Source: Leptotrichia sp. oral taxon 498 (lineage in GTDB: Bacteria > Fusobacteriota > Fusobacteriia > Fusobacteriales > Leptotrichiaceae). From it: a stretch of DNA of 64,000 bases. A model generated the notes under the pieces. The model was not told where the DNA came from, did no database searches, and saw nothing but the letters and a program-made list of their open reading frames with translations. Within the stretch, counting starts at the first letter, position 1. The number at the start of each line of letters is the position of its first letter. Location of the stretch: NCBI RefSeq assembly GCF_002240055.1, contig NZ_CP016753.1:620001-684000 (forward strand). The letters are read 5' to 3'. This document shows, piece after piece, positions 1-9,420 of this stretch. The translations under genes were made by a program, and so were the position numbers.

Positions 1-1014
1 TTCTAAAACCCCTGAATAAACTCTGAAGAATGATAATCTTCCAACAAATGGATCTGTAATGATTTTGAATGCCAATGCCGAGAATGGAGCGTCATCGCTA
101 ATTTCTCTTTCCATTGGTTCTTCAGTTTTAGGATCTGTTCCTTTTACTTTTCCTTCGTTGATGTCAACTGGTGATGGCATATAAGCAACGATTGCGTCAA
201 GTAATGGTTGAATTCCTTTGTTTTTAAATGCTGTTCCACATAATACAGGTACAACTGTTCCTTCAATTGTAGCAGTTCTTAATGCTTTTTTGATTTCTTC
301 TTCTGTAATTTCTTCTCCACCGAAGTACTTTTCCATTAATTCATCATCAGTTTCAACTACAGATTCGATCATATGTTCTCTTGCTTCTTCAGCTTTTTCA
401 GCTAATTCTGCTCTGATTTCAGTAATATCGTAATCTGCACCCATAGTTTCATCTTTAAACAAATATTCTTTCATTGTTACCAAGTCAATGATTCCTTCAA
501 AATCATCTTCAGCTCCAATTGGTAATTGAATAGGTACACCATTTCCACCTAATTTTTCTTTAATATCATTTACACACATATCAAAATCTGCACCGACTCT
601 GTCCATTTTGTTTAAAAATGCCATTCTTGGCACATTATACTTATCCGCTTGTCTCCAAACAGTTTCAGATTGCGGTTGCACTCCATCAACCGCAGAGAAC
701 ACAGCAACTGAGCCATCTAATACTCTTAATGATCTTTCTACTTCTACAGTAAAGTCAACGTGTCCTGGTGTATCTATGATATTGATTCTGTGTTTATTCC
801 AAAATGCAGTTGTTGCTGCTGATGTAATTGTGATTCCTCTTTCTTGTTCTTGTTCCATATAATCCATTGTAGCGGCTCCTTCGTGAACCTCTCCAATTTT
901 ATGGTTAACTCCTGTATAGAATAAAATTCTTTCAGTAGTAGTTGTTTTTCCGGCATCAATATGAGCCATGATACCAATATTTCTGGTATCTTTCAAAGCA
1001 ACTTTTCTTGCCAT
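1..1014 (-). CDS. fusA: Elongation factor G, N-terminal 338 residues (3' end outside window)
   Basis: The translation from the ATG at 1014 gives a classic translational GTPase: the P-loop region reads [16 protein letters not shown] near residues 15-30, the G3 motif DTPGH lies near residue 80 and NKMD near residue 135. EF-G drives ribosomal translocation and, with RRF, ribosome recycling in the cytoplasm. The reading frame runs off the left edge, so only the G domain and the beginning of domain II are visible. An AGGAGG-type ribosome binding site lies just upstream of the start. It follows rpsL and rpsG on the same strand, the standard str operon order, and presumably shares their promoter near 2330. 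Nothing unusual is seen in the visible part. Confidence 0.97.
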   Translation of the reverse strand, partial: MARKVALKDTRNIGIMAHIDAGKTTTTERILFYTGVNHKIGEVHEGAATMDYMEQEQERGITITSAATTAFWNKHRINIIDTPGHVDFTVEVERSLRVLDGSVAVFSAVDGVQPQSETVWRQADKYNVPRMAFLNKMDRVGADFDMCVNDIKEKLGGNGVPIQLPIGAEDDFEGIIDLVTMKEYLFKDETMGADYDITEIRAELAEKAEEAREHMIESVVETDDELMEKYFGGEEITEEEIKKALRTATIEGTVVPVLCGTAFKNKGIQPLLDAIVAYMPSPVDINEGKVKGTDPKTEEPMEREISDDAPFSALAFKIITDPFVGRLSFFRVYSGVLE

Positions 1015-1129
1015 TTAAGTTTTCCTCCTTAATTTATTAACAGTCTTTTGACCAAACAAAAAATTTTTTTACAAAAACTTTTAAAAGCTCTCTTAAATCT
1101 GCTATATCAAGAGATTTTTTATATGAAAA

Positions 1130-1612
<483 letters not shown>

Positions 1613-1633
1613 TTACTTTTTCAAAAAATTTAA

Positions 1634-2014
1634 TTATTTAGCTGCTGCCGGTTTTTTTGCACCGTATCTTGATCTACCCTGTTTTCTGTTTACAACTCCT
1701 GCTGTATCCAATGCTCCTCTGATTATTTTATATCTAACCCCTGGCAAATCTTTTGTTCTTCCTCCTCTTAAAAGAACGATACTGTGTTCTTGTAAGTTGT
1801 GTCCGATTCCTGGAATATAAGCAGTTACTTCAATTCCATTTACTAATTTAACCCTTGCTACTTTTCTTAACGCTGAGTTTGGTTTTTTAGGTGTAGTTGT
1901 ATATACTCTTACACAAACCCCTCTTTTTTGTGGATTACCTTTTAATGCAGGTGATTTTTTCTTTTTTTCAGTTGTACTTCTACCAAATCTTACTAATTGA
2001 TTAATAGTAGGCAT
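1634..2014 (-). CDS. rpsL: 30S ribosomal protein S12
   Basis: This 126-residue protein has the invariant S12 segments: [12 protein letters not shown] at the N-terminus, [16 protein letters not shown] around residues 40-55 and [17 protein letters not shown] near residues 90-105. S12 sits at the decoding centre and monitors codon-anticodon pairing. The lysine of KKPNSA, the classic streptomycin-resistance position, is the wild-type residue. It is the first gene of the str operon, with a strong GGAGG site before the ATG. The C-terminal GAKKPAAAK tail is an ordinary basic extension. Confidence 0.98.
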   Translation of the reverse strand: MPTINQLVRFGRSTTEKKKKSPALKGNPQKRGVCVRVYTTTPKKPNSALRKVARVKLVNGIEVTAYIPGIGHNLQEHSIVLLRGGRTKDLPGVRYKIIRGALDTAGVVNRKQGRSRYGAKKPAAAK

Positions 2015-2307
2015 CTTTTTCCTCCTCTCAAATTTCTTTAATTTATATATATTCTGTCGTTATTTTCAAAACTAAAACTTTTTTCAAATAAAGCTCATTT
2101 CTTCAGTTTATGTCCAAAAAACATAGGTGTACATTTATTTTAAATGTAGCAACTTACTTCTAAATTCACTCTATAAAAATATTAAAAATATTTTTAATGA
2201 TTTAGTTTATGAGTTATAACGGAAAGCTCTTCCTAATATTTAATATCAGGCACACCGGAGGCTCAATCCTGAAGACATGTCACAATTTTATTTTGTAACA
2301 TTTCACA
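2015..2307 (-). promoter_or_regulatory. Long 5' leader of the str operon
   Basis: About 290 nt separate the inferred start of transcription from the rpsL ATG. The leader holds a GC-richer block near 2220-2285 amid AT-rich DNA, with short self-complementary pieces (GGAAGAGCTTTCC near 2221-2234), and a perfect TACATTTA/TAAATGTA hairpin at 2130-2148. A leader this long and partly GC-rich suggests regulation, for example by a ribosomal protein, but I cannot assign a known motif. Upstream of the promoter, 2388-2414 is an A/T-only inverted repeat with a T tract that may end the amidase transcript. Confidence 0.4.
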
Positions 2308-2313
2308 AAAGAC

Positions 2314-2342
2314 ATTTTATACTAAAAAAGTCCTTTTGTCAA
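2314..2342 (-). promoter_or_regulatory. Sigma-70 type promoter of the str operon
   Basis: On the minus strand the -35 box TTGACA (2342-2337) is followed by 17 nt and a -10 box TAAAAT (2319-2314), one base from consensus. It is the only strong promoter in the 420 nt between the amidase gene and rpsL and is oriented toward rpsL. Confidence 0.7.
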
Positions 2343-2437
2343 GGGTAAACAATAGTTTTTTTAGCTTAGCTCTTTAAAGTTTATTGTAAAAAAATAATTT
2401 AAAATTATTTTTTTAAGTTTCAAATAAAGTTATATCT

Positions 2438-3151
2438 TTATTTTTCTCTAAAATATTTTTCTATTCCGTTTACAATTCCTGTCACCATTTTATCTTGATA
2501 TTCTTGCGTTGCCATTTTTCTATCTTCTGCAGGATTTGACATAAATCCTAATTCTATTAATGTAGTTGGAACTTTTGACCAGTTTGTCCCTGTTAAGTCA
2601 TCTCTGTATGAAATTCCTCTGTTTTTAGCACCTGTCGCTTTTACATATTCAGATAAAATATCTCTTGACAATTTTTCACTCGGACGCTGTACGTTTTTTG
2701 TGTATGGATTTTTTGCTGAAGCAGTCAATACTGATACTCCGTTTGTACTCGAATTATTTATTCCATCGGCATGTATTCTGATGTAGGCTTCACATCCCAT
2801 GCTGTTTGCTTTTTCCGCTCTTTCTTTGTTACTTATATTCACGTCATGTGTTTCTCTTATCATATAAACAGGGTATCCCTTTGCTTTTAGCGCATCTCTT
2901 AATTTTAATCCAACTTCAAGCGTCAATTCATATTCATTTTTTTTAGTTGCAACTCCTCTTGTTCCAGATGAAACCTTTACTTTTCTAACTTTCGAACCTG
3001 GCGCTACAGGTTCAAGTCCCGAGTTTCCTTTTAATTGATGTCCCGGATCAATACAAACTAAACTTTTATTAGCCTCTGCCGCATTTAATGGCGCTGTCGC
3101 CAAAAGTCCCATCATCACTAAATACAATATTCCTTTTATTCCTTTAAACAT
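2438..3151 (-). CDS. Secreted N-acetylmuramoyl-L-alanine amidase (Amidase_3)
   Basis: The 237-residue protein starts with a signal peptide (residues 1 to about 25, ending near LNAAEA) and then a single Amidase_3 zinc hydrolase domain. The zinc ligands and catalytic glutamate can be followed: VCIDPGHQ near residue 34, NEYELTLEVG with the Glu, YIRIHADGI with the second His, and TTLIELGFMSNPAED near the end. It cleaves the amide bond between muramic acid and L-Ala in periplasmic peptidoglycan, acting in cell separation or wall turnover. The ATG at 3151 was chosen because GGAGG lies 8 nt upstream; an in-frame TTG 15 nt earlier overlaps that site. No cell-wall-binding domain is present. It may be cotranscribed with the DUF333 gene upstream by read-through. 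Confidence 0.9.
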   Translation of the reverse strand: MFKGIKGILYLVMMGLLATAPLNAAEANKSLVCIDPGHQLKGNSGLEPVAPGSKVRKVKVSSGTRGVATKKNEYELTLEVGLKLRDALKAKGYPVYMIRETHDVNISNKERAEKANSMGCEAYIRIHADGINNSSTNGVSVLTASAKNPYTKNVQRPSEKLSRDILSEYVKATGAKNRGISYRDDLTGTNWSKVPTTLIELGFMSNPAEDRKMATQEYQDKMVTGIVNGIEKYFREK

Positions 3152-3181
3152 TTCTATTTCCTCCAAAATTTTTTAAAAAAT

Positions 3182-3228
3182 ACAGTCAAACAAGTTTTAC
3201 TAAAATCTTTGCTTGACTGTCTTTTTTT
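3182..3228. terminator. Bidirectional intrinsic terminator, one of two near-identical copies
   Basis: Arms ACAGTCAAACAAG and CTTGACTGT form a stem around a loop of about 15 nt, with T tracts on both strands. It ends the DUF333 gene on the minus strand. Almost the same sequence, including the loop end AAAATCTTTGCTTGACTGT, occurs downstream of cstA at 11242-11283. Confidence 0.75.
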
Positions 3229-3247
3229 AATAATGATTTTTTAAATC

Positions 3248-3694
3248 TTAATTATTTTCCCTGTAATAATTCCATTCATCAACTTTCGTACCATCTTTAA
3301 ATTGGCATTTCCCTGTTTCATTTCCATTTTTATCTTTTACATTGATAGATTTTCCACCGTGCTTTTCGCAGAAAACTGAAGCTGGATTTGGAGTTCCAAT
3401 TATTTTTTCAGGTTCTTTATTTTCATCTTTATTATTTTCTCTGTAATATTCCCATTCTTCTACTGCTGTTCCATCTTTTAGTTGGCAAACTCCATATTCT
3501 CCACCTTTACCTTTTACAATAATTGATTTTCCACCATTTTTAGTGCAATAAACAGAAGCTGGATTTTCCATTCCTACTGCAGGCTCTCTATCTTTTTTTG
3601 TATTTCTTTTAACTGCATTACTTTTTGTTGCAGCAACTCCCGTCATAGAAATGGCAATCATTGCTACACTTACTAACGCTTTTAAATTTCTCAT
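3248..3694 (-). CDS. Secreted protein with two tandem DUF333 repeats
   Basis: A 148-residue protein with an N-terminal signal sequence (MRNLKALVSVAMIAISMTG). The mature part has two copies of a segment of about 46 residues, starting ENPASVYCTKNGGKS and PNPASVFCEKHGGKS, each ending in WxYYREN. This NPAxxxCxxxGG...G.C.F.DG....W pattern is DUF333, often labelled putative hemolysin without proof. Each repeat holds two cysteines, which probably form a disulfide outside the cytoplasm. The two copies differ at many positions, so the duplication is not recent. The start ATG has AAAGGAG upstream. The function is unknown; an envelope location is an inference from the signal sequence. Confidence 0.8.
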   Translation of the reverse strand: MRNLKALVSVAMIAISMTGVAATKSNAVKRNTKKDREPAVGMENPASVYCTKNGGKSIIVKGKGGEYGVCQLKDGTAVEEWEYYRENNKDENKEPEKIIGTPNPASVFCEKHGGKSINVKDKNGNETGKCQFKDGTKVDEWNYYRENN

Positions 3695-3827
3695 TTTTTC
3701 TCCTTTTAATTATAATTTTCAGATTAATTTTTTAGCACAGCACTTTGCTTTACTTTAATATTATTTTCTAATTATAATAAGGCAAGAACTAGAAACTTTA
3801 TTTTTCAAAAAAATTATTTATTCCAAG

Positions 3828-4514
3828 TTAGAACGAATCTGGTGATGAAACTACATTTAAATCTTTGTCTATTTCAAAAATTAAAGGTTTTCCAGTTGTT
3901 AAATTCAATTTCAAAATATCTTCATCTGAAATATTTAACAAATATTTTATTAAAGCTCTCAAGCTGTTTCCGTGAGCTGCTACAATAACATTTTTTCCTT
4001 CTTGCAAACTTTTTGAAATATCTGAATGCCAGTAAGGTAACACTCTTGCGATTGTATCCTTCAAGCTTTCTCCAAGTGGTGCTTCTTCATCAGTTAAATC
4101 TGCGTATCTTCTGTCTGATTTTGGATAATATTCACTTGATTTGTCAATTGCAGGTGGTGCAACATCAAAACTTCTTCTCCAGATAAGCACTTGTTCATCT
4201 CCATATTTTTTAGCAGTTTCAGCTTTGTTCAATCCTTGTAATGCACCGTAATGACGTTCATTAAGTCTCCAAGATTTGTAAACTGGAAGATACAATTCAT
4301 CCAATTCTTCTAAAACATAATTTAAAGTTTTGATGGCTCTTTTTAAATATGATGTATAAGCAACATCGAAAACTAATCCCATTTCTTTTAATGCTTTTCC
4401 TCCAGCTTTTGCTTCTTCAACTCCTTTTGAACTCAAATCTACATCTTTCCAACCTGTAAATTTGTTTTCCAAGTTCCATTGGCTTTCACCATGTCTGATT
4501 AATACTAATTTCAT
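3828..4514 (-). CDS. gpmA: 2,3-bisphosphoglycerate-dependent phosphoglycerate mutase
   Basis: This 228-residue protein begins [14 protein letters not shown], with the phosphohistidine RHGE motif at residues 7-10, then [20 protein letters not shown] (catalytic Glu) and [11 protein letters not shown] (second catalytic His). The length is typical of the dimeric dPGM class. It interconverts 3- and 2-phosphoglycerate in glycolysis. It is a single gene with its own promoter (4600-4628) and GGAGG ribosome binding site. No anomalies are seen. Confidence 0.97.
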   Translation of the reverse strand: MKLVLIRHGESQWNLENKFTGWKDVDLSSKGVEEAKAGGKALKEMGLVFDVAYTSYLKRAIKTLNYVLEELDELYLPVYKSWRLNERHYGALQGLNKAETAKKYGDEQVLIWRRSFDVAPPAIDKSSEYYPKSDRRYADLTDEEAPLGESLKDTIARVLPYWHSDISKSLQEGKNVIVAAHGNSLRALIKYLLNISDEDILKLNLTTGKPLIFEIDKDLNVVSSPDSF

Positions 4515-4599
4515 AAATCCTCCTTTAATTTTTATCTAAATTATAAAAAACAATATTTAACAAAACTTAGATTTGATGGATAAACTATTTTTCATTTCA

Positions 4600-4628
4600 A
4601 TTATATCAAATTTTTTCAATTTATTCAA
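4600..4628 (-). promoter_or_regulatory. Promoter of gpmA
   Basis: TTGAAT (4628-4623), 17 nt spacer, TATAAT (4605-4600) on the minus strand, about 90 nt upstream of the gpmA ATG. The spacing is ideal and the -10 box is perfect. Confidence 0.75.
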
Positions 4629-4664
4629 ATAATATCGAAAAATTTTTTATAAAAAGCAAATAAT

Positions 4665-5078
4665 TTATTTTTTATTTTTACCTTCATCTTCATTACTTTC
4701 GTTTTCACTATAATTCAAGTGAATTCTCAATGCTTCAAGCGAAATCTGTATTTCCAAAAGCGAAAATAGCAGTGAAATTACAAGTAACACAAGACTTATC
4801 GCAAAACTTATTTTTCCAATAAAATCTATCTGAAAAAATAAAAATAACATTGAAACAGCACACATAAGCAGACTTGAAACTCCAAAATACTGCATTTTTT
4901 TTATATAATTAAGTCTTTTTCTCAGATTTTTCACTTGATAAAACTCATGCTCTACTTCTCCACTTGAATCCATCCGCCTAACAATTGATGTAAGCGCCAA
5001 AAATCTATTTGTGTACGCAAGCAATAGAAGAGATACAGTGGGAAATAGCACTGCTGGTGTAGTTATTTCCAAAGTCAT
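4665..5078 (-). CDS. DUF2721 family membrane protein
   Basis: A 137-residue membrane protein. The N-terminal segment ITTPAVLFPTVSLLLLAYTN and the following RFLALTSIVR are characteristic of DUF2721 (COG about which little is known). A hydrophobic segment opens the protein and two more lie near residues 75-115, followed by a charged tail rich in Asn, Glu and Lys. The start is uncertain: an ATG at 5090 directly abuts the only GAGG, so the ATG at 5078 (MTLEITTP) was preferred. It is separate from gpmA by about 150 nt. No function can be given. Confidence 0.7.
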   Translation of the reverse strand: MTLEITTPAVLFPTVSLLLLAYTNRFLALTSIVRRMDSSGEVEHEFYQVKNLRKRLNYIKKMQYFGVSSLLMCAVSMLFLFFQIDFIGKISFAISLVLLVISLLFSLLEIQISLEALRIHLNYSENESNEDEGKNKK

Positions 5079-5169
5079 ATATTTCACCATCCTCTGAAAT
5101 CCATTTTTTTAAATGAAATAAAAACGCAAGGACTTTTTAAATTTGTCCTCGCTTAAAAATACAATTATA

Positions 5170-5454
5170 CTATTTTGTGACTTCCACAGCTGCTTCTGAA
5201 ATAGTTGTATTTGTAGATAATTCTTTTTCAGCAATCAAATCTTCAAGATGTTCTTTTGTAGTCATTAATTCTTCAAGATTCATATTGTCATAAGCCGCTT
5301 GGGAAGATGTTTTTATATTTATTCCCTGTTTTCTTAAAAAACTGTCAACTTTACTTTGATTTTTTTTATACAAGTAATAACCTGCTGCAACTGTTCCCAC
5401 TCCAATTGCCGCTCCTACTAAATGTTCTTTTTTTACACTTCCAAATTTTATCAT
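5170..5454 (-). CDS. Small single-span membrane protein of the metal operon
   Basis: A 94-residue protein with one likely transmembrane helix near residues 12-28 (VGAAIGVGTVAAGYYLY), then a basic stretch and a helical acidic tail (LEELMTTKEHLEDLIAEKE). A strong GGAGG lies before the ATG. It is the last gene of the minus-strand operon with the P1B-ATPase and lies 39 nt after its neighbour. The hydrophobic segment with GxxxG-like spacing would suit helix packing with a transporter, which is inference. I do not recognise a named family, and no metal-binding Cys or His cluster is present. Confidence 0.65.
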   Translation of the reverse strand: MIKFGSVKKEHLVGAAIGVGTVAAGYYLYKKNQSKVDSFLRKQGINIKTSSQAAYDNMNLEELMTTKEHLEDLIAEKELSTNTTISEAAVEVTK

Positions 5455-5493
5455 ATTTTTACCTCCAAATTTTATTTATTATTTTTAATTTTT

Positions 5494-6240
5494 TTATTTT
5501 AAAGCTATATATTTGTCATCTGACTCATTTCCCGTTTTGTTATTAAAAAATATGTGGTCTATTAAGTCGCTCAAATTTTCGATAGAATTATCATCTTTTA
5601 CATCCACGACATAATGAAATTTGCCGTTATCTGCTTTTAATCGATAAATTCTCACTTCCTTATTTGAAAAATTGTTTAATACAAGATGCCGTCCAAAAGT
5701 TGTAAACCACATAAGCGCTATAGCTACAACTGATCTATTTGCCATATAGGATTTAAGCAAGTACAAGGCAGGTAATATTTCTATATCAAAAAATCCTTTT
5801 CGCTGTGTTTCCATATAGGCGTGTTCTATAATTGCTGCCGTTGTCAGTCCTGCCGCAAAGTTATTTATATCCAGCTGCAGTTTTTCAATTTTACTTTTTC
5901 CCAGTCCATATAAAAAGGAAAGAAGTATTGCCGCTCCAGAATACACAGACAACGAATCTATTGATTTTTCTTCAAAATCTTCCACCAACTTTACTGAAGT
6001 CATTTCGTGCTCGACTGATAGCGCTGTTGCAGTTCGATAAATTACTTCATCAATTAAAATTTCCTCTGGCTCAAAAGTTACAAGCAATGTCTTTATAGTC
6101 CGATTATATCGCAAGGCTATATTTTTTGTCCCGATTTTTATTGTCTCAAAAAATTTTTTGGTATCAATTATTCTGTGTGAAACTTTAAATCTGACACGAT
6201 TTGGCAATTTATGCAGTACCGTCAAAGTTAATTTTTTCAT
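5494..6240 (-). CDS. HMA_2-like protein with membrane segments, partner of the P1B-ATPase
   Basis: A 248-residue protein. Residues 1-75 resemble a ferredoxin-like HMA domain without the CxxC metal site: KLPNRVRFKVS opens it and TLLVTFEPEEILIDEVIYR follows. The rest is hydrophobic, with probable membrane or membrane-associated segments near residues 90-180, and a final segment with YVVDVKDDNSIENLS. The same PxRhRh opening occurs in the ATPase (6268-8448) and in the two genes before it. The ATG at 6240 follows GGAGG by 8 nt. It lies 27 nt after the ATPase stop. The function is unknown; a role in assembly or metal delivery for the ATPase is inferred from context. Confidence 0.65.
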   Translation of the reverse strand: MKKLTLTVLHKLPNRVRFKVSHRIIDTKKFFETIKIGTKNIALRYNRTIKTLLVTFEPEEILIDEVIYRTATALSVEHEMTSVKLVEDFEEKSIDSLSVYSGAAILLSFLYGLGKSKIEKLQLDINNFAAGLTTAAIIEHAYMETQRKGFFDIEILPALYLLKSYMANRSVVAIALMWFTTFGRHLVLNNFSNKEVRIYRLKADNGKFHYVVDVKDDNSIENLSDLIDHIFFNNKTGNESDDKYIALK

Positions 6241-6267
6241 ATAAATTCCTCCAAAATTAGATAACAC

Positions 6268-8448
6268 TTATCTAACATCATATTTCAACAGTCTCAATGA
6301 ATTTCCAACTACTAGAATTGTTATTGAATTATGTAAAACTGAACTGTATATCGCTGGTAACAGTCCTGTTGCCCCCAATACAAGCGCAAAACTGTTTATT
6401 CCAATTGCCATCGCAAAATTTTGCTTTATTATTTTTACAGTATTTTTAGCTAAACCAATTACAGCTGGTATCAGCAACGGATCATCAGAAGTTATTGTAA
6501 CATCAGCAGCTTCCATTGCAACGTCTGTTCTAGTGCTTCCAAGTGCTATTCCCACATTTGCATAAGAAAGAGCGGGAGCATCGTTTATTCCATCTCCAAT
6601 CATAATAACTTTGGATCCAATTGAACGGAATTTTAAAATATCCTTTGCCTTATCTTCTGGCAACAATTCTGATTCATATCTGTCCATCGACATACTATTT
6701 GCAATAGTTTCAGCCTGCTGCCTCAAGTCTCCTGTAAGTAGTACAATATCATCTATTCCTTGATTTCTCAAACGGTTCATAGCTTTTTTGATATTTTCCC
6801 TTGGCGGATCAGAAACTCCGATTACACCAATTAAATTCCCATTTTTTGCCACATAAATAACAATTTCACCATGATTTTGCATTCCTTTTACCACATCAGT
6901 TGATATTTCTACTGAAATATTGTTTTCTTCCATATATCTTCTGCTTCCCACGCGAATAATATCCTTATTTACATAAGTTTCAATTCCTCTTGCCACTTTA
7001 ATTACATCTTCTTTATGTTGTGGTATTTTTAACCCTCTATTTCTGACTTCATTTAAAATCGCACTTGCCAAAGGATGTGTAGAAGTTTCTTCAGCCGCTG
7101 CTGCTAATGCAATCATTCTATCATCTCTCATATTTTTAGCAAAAGTTTTTACTGTTTGAACTTTAGGTTTTCCTTCTGTAATTGTTCCAGTTTTATCAAA
7201 TATTACCGTATCAGCCTTTGAAAGTTCTTCCAAGTAGTTACTTCCCTTAATCAGAATTCCGTTTTTAGCGGCTGTATTAATTGAAGCAGAAAAAGCTGTT
7301 GCTGTCGACAATCTTATTCCGCATGAATAGTCAATTACAAGCATACTCAACGCCTTTTGTAAATTTCTAGTCGAAATGTAAACTATTCCAGCAAGAAGAA
7401 AATTTAATGGAATTAACTGTGCAGAAAACGTATCAGCGTATGATTGAATGTCCGCTTTGTTAAATGAAGCATCTTCCACCAATTTTATAATTCTTGAAGC
7501 AGTTCTATCATCTCCAACTTTTTCTGCTCTTACAGTGATATTCCCACTTTTTAGAAGTGTTCCAGCAAAAACTTCCTGTCCAATTTCTTTTTTAGCAGGC
7601 ATATATTCTCCAGTAATGGCTGATTGATCAATTATTGCACTCCCTTTTTCGATTGTTCCATCGACACTTATTTTTTCTCCAGTCTGAACGAGAATCAAAT
7701 CTCCTTTTTTAATTTGTTCAATTGGAACTTTTTTCGCTACCTGGTCTTCATCTCCAGACGCTTTCCAAACATAACTTTCCCCGACACTTAACATATCTTT
7801 AATCACACCACGAGTCTTTTTCATCGTATAAACCGTCAAAAGCTCTGCAATTTTTTCCAAAATCATAATTGTCAAAGCTGTTCTTTCGCTTCCCAGAGCA
7901 ATACTGCTGACAATCGCTGTGGAACTCAATGTATCTGCATTAGGCCGTTTGTTTTTGATCAATGAGAAAATTCCATTTTTTAAGATAGGCAGTGCCAAAG
8001 AAATTGTTGAAATAGTTTTATAGTTAAACAATCTTTTTATTCCTGTCAATTTTGTTTTTGGACTCGGTAATAGCAGCAATAATATTGCAGCACCTATACT
8101 TTTTAAAATTTCTTTGGGCGATTCTTCCTGCAATCGTCTTTCTATCGCATATTTACTAGATATTTTCTTTTTCTCATTTTTATAAATATCCACCAAATAT
8201 ACATTTAATGTCTTTTGAAGTAAAGATACCAGATTTTCTCCAGTTAGCGAAAAATTATCGAAATAAATAAGTACAGAACCTGTAACAGTTGAGATTTCAA
8301 CGCTCTTAATATAATGAATCTGCATTAACCGCTTCGTCATTTCTTCTTTATGAGTGCCAAGATATTTTAATGCCCTTGACCGTATTCTGATTCTTCCACG
8401 AATCTCATGTAAAATTTCACAATTCAGCAAATAATTTCTACCAACCAT
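6268..8448 (-). CDS. P1B-type heavy-metal-translocating ATPase with atypical membrane metal motif
   Basis: A 726-residue P-type ATPase. An N-terminal HMA-like domain without CxxC (EIRGRIRIRSR near residue 16) is followed by a hydrophobic region, the actuator domain with TGEYMP near residue 280, the phosphorylation motif DKTGTITEG near residue 420, HPLA near residue 460 and GDGINDAPAL near residue 640. The membrane motif before the phosphorylation site reads DYSCGIRLSTA where most P1B pumps have CPC, SPC or TPC; a Ser replaces the usual Pro. The transported metal therefore cannot be read from the sequence. It exports or imports a transition metal across the inner membrane at the cost of ATP. 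It is the core of a five-gene operon with three HMA_2-like proteins. Confidence 0.88.
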   Translation of the reverse strand: MVGRNYLLNCEILHEIRGRIRIRSRALKYLGTHKEEMTKRLMQIHYIKSVEISTVTGSVLIYFDNFSLTGENLVSLLQKTLNVYLVDIYKNEKKKISSKYAIERRLQEESPKEILKSIGAAILLLLLPSPKTKLTGIKRLFNYKTISTISLALPILKNGIFSLIKNKRPNADTLSSTAIVSSIALGSERTALTIMILEKIAELLTVYTMKKTRGVIKDMLSVGESYVWKASGDEDQVAKKVPIEQIKKGDLILVQTGEKISVDGTIEKGSAIIDQSAITGEYMPAKKEIGQEVFAGTLLKSGNITVRAEKVGDDRTASRIIKLVEDASFNKADIQSYADTFSAQLIPLNFLLAGIVYISTRNLQKALSMLVIDYSCGIRLSTATAFSASINTAAKNGILIKGSNYLEELSKADTVIFDKTGTITEGKPKVQTVKTFAKNMRDDRMIALAAAAEETSTHPLASAILNEVRNRGLKIPQHKEDVIKVARGIETYVNKDIIRVGSRRYMEENNISVEISTDVVKGMQNHGEIVIYVAKNGNLIGVIGVSDPPRENIKKAMNRLRNQGIDDIVLLTGDLRQQAETIANSMSMDRYESELLPEDKAKDILKFRSIGSKVIMIGDGINDAPALSYANVGIALGSTRTDVAMEAADVTITSDDPLLIPAVIGLAKNTVKIIKQNFAMAIGINSFALVLGATGLLPAIYSSVLHNSITILVVGNSLRLLKYDVR

Positions 8449-8480
8449 AAAATTTTCCTTTCTTTAAATTAAGTTAAAAC

Positions 8481-8855
8481 TTAAAGTTTTTTTATTAAAT
8501 CATAAAAGACTTCCAAATTATCTTCTATTTCCTGCAAAGATTTGTTTTCATATAGTTCAGAATGCTCAATTATCGTTTTCCAAGTTTTATTTATCCATTC
8601 CAGTATTTCCTTTTCTGAAATTAAATTTATATTGTAATAAATCAAAATTTTATTTGTTATGTATGAATATTCAACACTTTTTATACCCTTTTTTGACAAA
8701 ATAATTTTTTTAACTTCTTCATCATATTTTTTTAATTCTTCTGGAATTTTTGATAAATTTGGAACAAAAAGTCTAAGTCTTCCAGGAATACTGTGTACTA
8801 CCTTTATCTGATTAAACATCAGATACGTTGCCTTAAAAAAATTTTCTAACATCAT
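8481..8855 (-). CDS. Stand-alone HMA_2-like small protein
   Basis: A 124-residue protein. VVHSIPGRLRLFVPNLSK near residue 20 matches the HMA_2 (PF19991) pattern, followed by GIKSVEYSYITNKILIYYN, a beta strand pattern typical of a ferredoxin-like fold, and an acidic helix at the end. No CxxC is present, so classical metal binding is not expected. It lies between another HMA_2-like gene and the ATPase, with spacers of about 20-35 nt. The start at ATG 8855 was chosen because AAGGG lies just upstream; an ATG 3 nt further in is equally possible, and an in-frame TTG at 8867 overlaps the ribosome binding site. Confidence 0.65.
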   Translation of the reverse strand: MMLENFFKATYLMFNQIKVVHSIPGRLRLFVPNLSKIPEELKKYDEEVKKIILSKKGIKSVEYSYITNKILIYYNINLISEKEILEWINKTWKTIIEHSELYENKSLQEIEDNLEVFYDLIKKL

Positions 8856-8876
8856 CTTTCCCTTCAATTTTTTCTT

Positions 8877-9362
8877 TTATTTTCTTTTTTCTTCTGATAA
8901 AAGTCTGAAAGCCCACCACAATAATGTAGCGCCTGTGGGTAATACTGGAACTTTTCTCAATTTTCTAATTCCATAAAAAACAAAGATTCCAGAAATTAAT
9001 GTCTTCAAATCCAAATAACCTTTACTTTTGTTATAAATAGTCATATCCATCGCTTCAAATATCTGCTTTAGCATTACTTTCACTTTTCCAGATTTGCTTT
9101 TCAAGGCTTCTTCATCCAAATGAAGTAATTTTAACACTATTAGATACAAAAAAGAATTCTCAAGCACTTTTTCATCAAAATAAATTAGGATACTTCCAAT
9201 TACAGAATTTACTTTTACTTCATTTATTCCCGATAATTGTTTCATATTATTTAAAAACTCTTGCTCTAATTCCACATTTTCCTTTAGTACATCCGTTTGA
9301 AGCCTTAAACGTCCAGTTTGATAATGTTCCACCTGAATAACGCCATAAAAACTTTGTAACAT
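8877..9362 (-). CDS. HMA_2-like protein with C-terminal hydrophobic segment, first gene of metal operon
   Basis: A 161-residue protein. EHYQTGRLRLQTDVLKEN near residue 12 and GINEVKVNSVIGSILIYFD near residue 44 give the ferredoxin-like HMA_2 pattern seen in the three following genes. The C-terminal third is hydrophobic (YLDLKTLISGIFVFYGIRK, then LPTGATLLWWAFRLL) and could be one or two membrane segments. There is no CxxC. It has AAGGAG before the ATG and sits directly behind the operon promoter at 9392-9420. The biochemical role is unknown. Confidence 0.65.
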   Translation of the reverse strand: MLQSFYGVIQVEHYQTGRLRLQTDVLKENVELEQEFLNNMKQLSGINEVKVNSVIGSILIYFDEKVLENSFLYLIVLKLLHLDEEALKSKSGKVKVMLKQIFEAMDMTIYNKSKGYLDLKTLISGIFVFYGIRKLRKVPVLPTGATLLWWAFRLLSEEKRK

Positions 9363-9391
9363 AATCGACTCCTTAAATATTTTTCTAATTT

Positions 9392-9420
9392 ATTATATAA
9401 CTTTTTATTTTAAATTACAA
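9392..9420 (-). promoter_or_regulatory. Promoter of the metal operon
   Basis: On the minus strand TTGTAA (9420-9415), 17 nt, TATAAT (9397-9392). The start of transcription would fall about 20-25 nt before the first gene. Its -35 box is inside one copy of a direct repeat (see 9415-9447). Confidence 0.75.
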
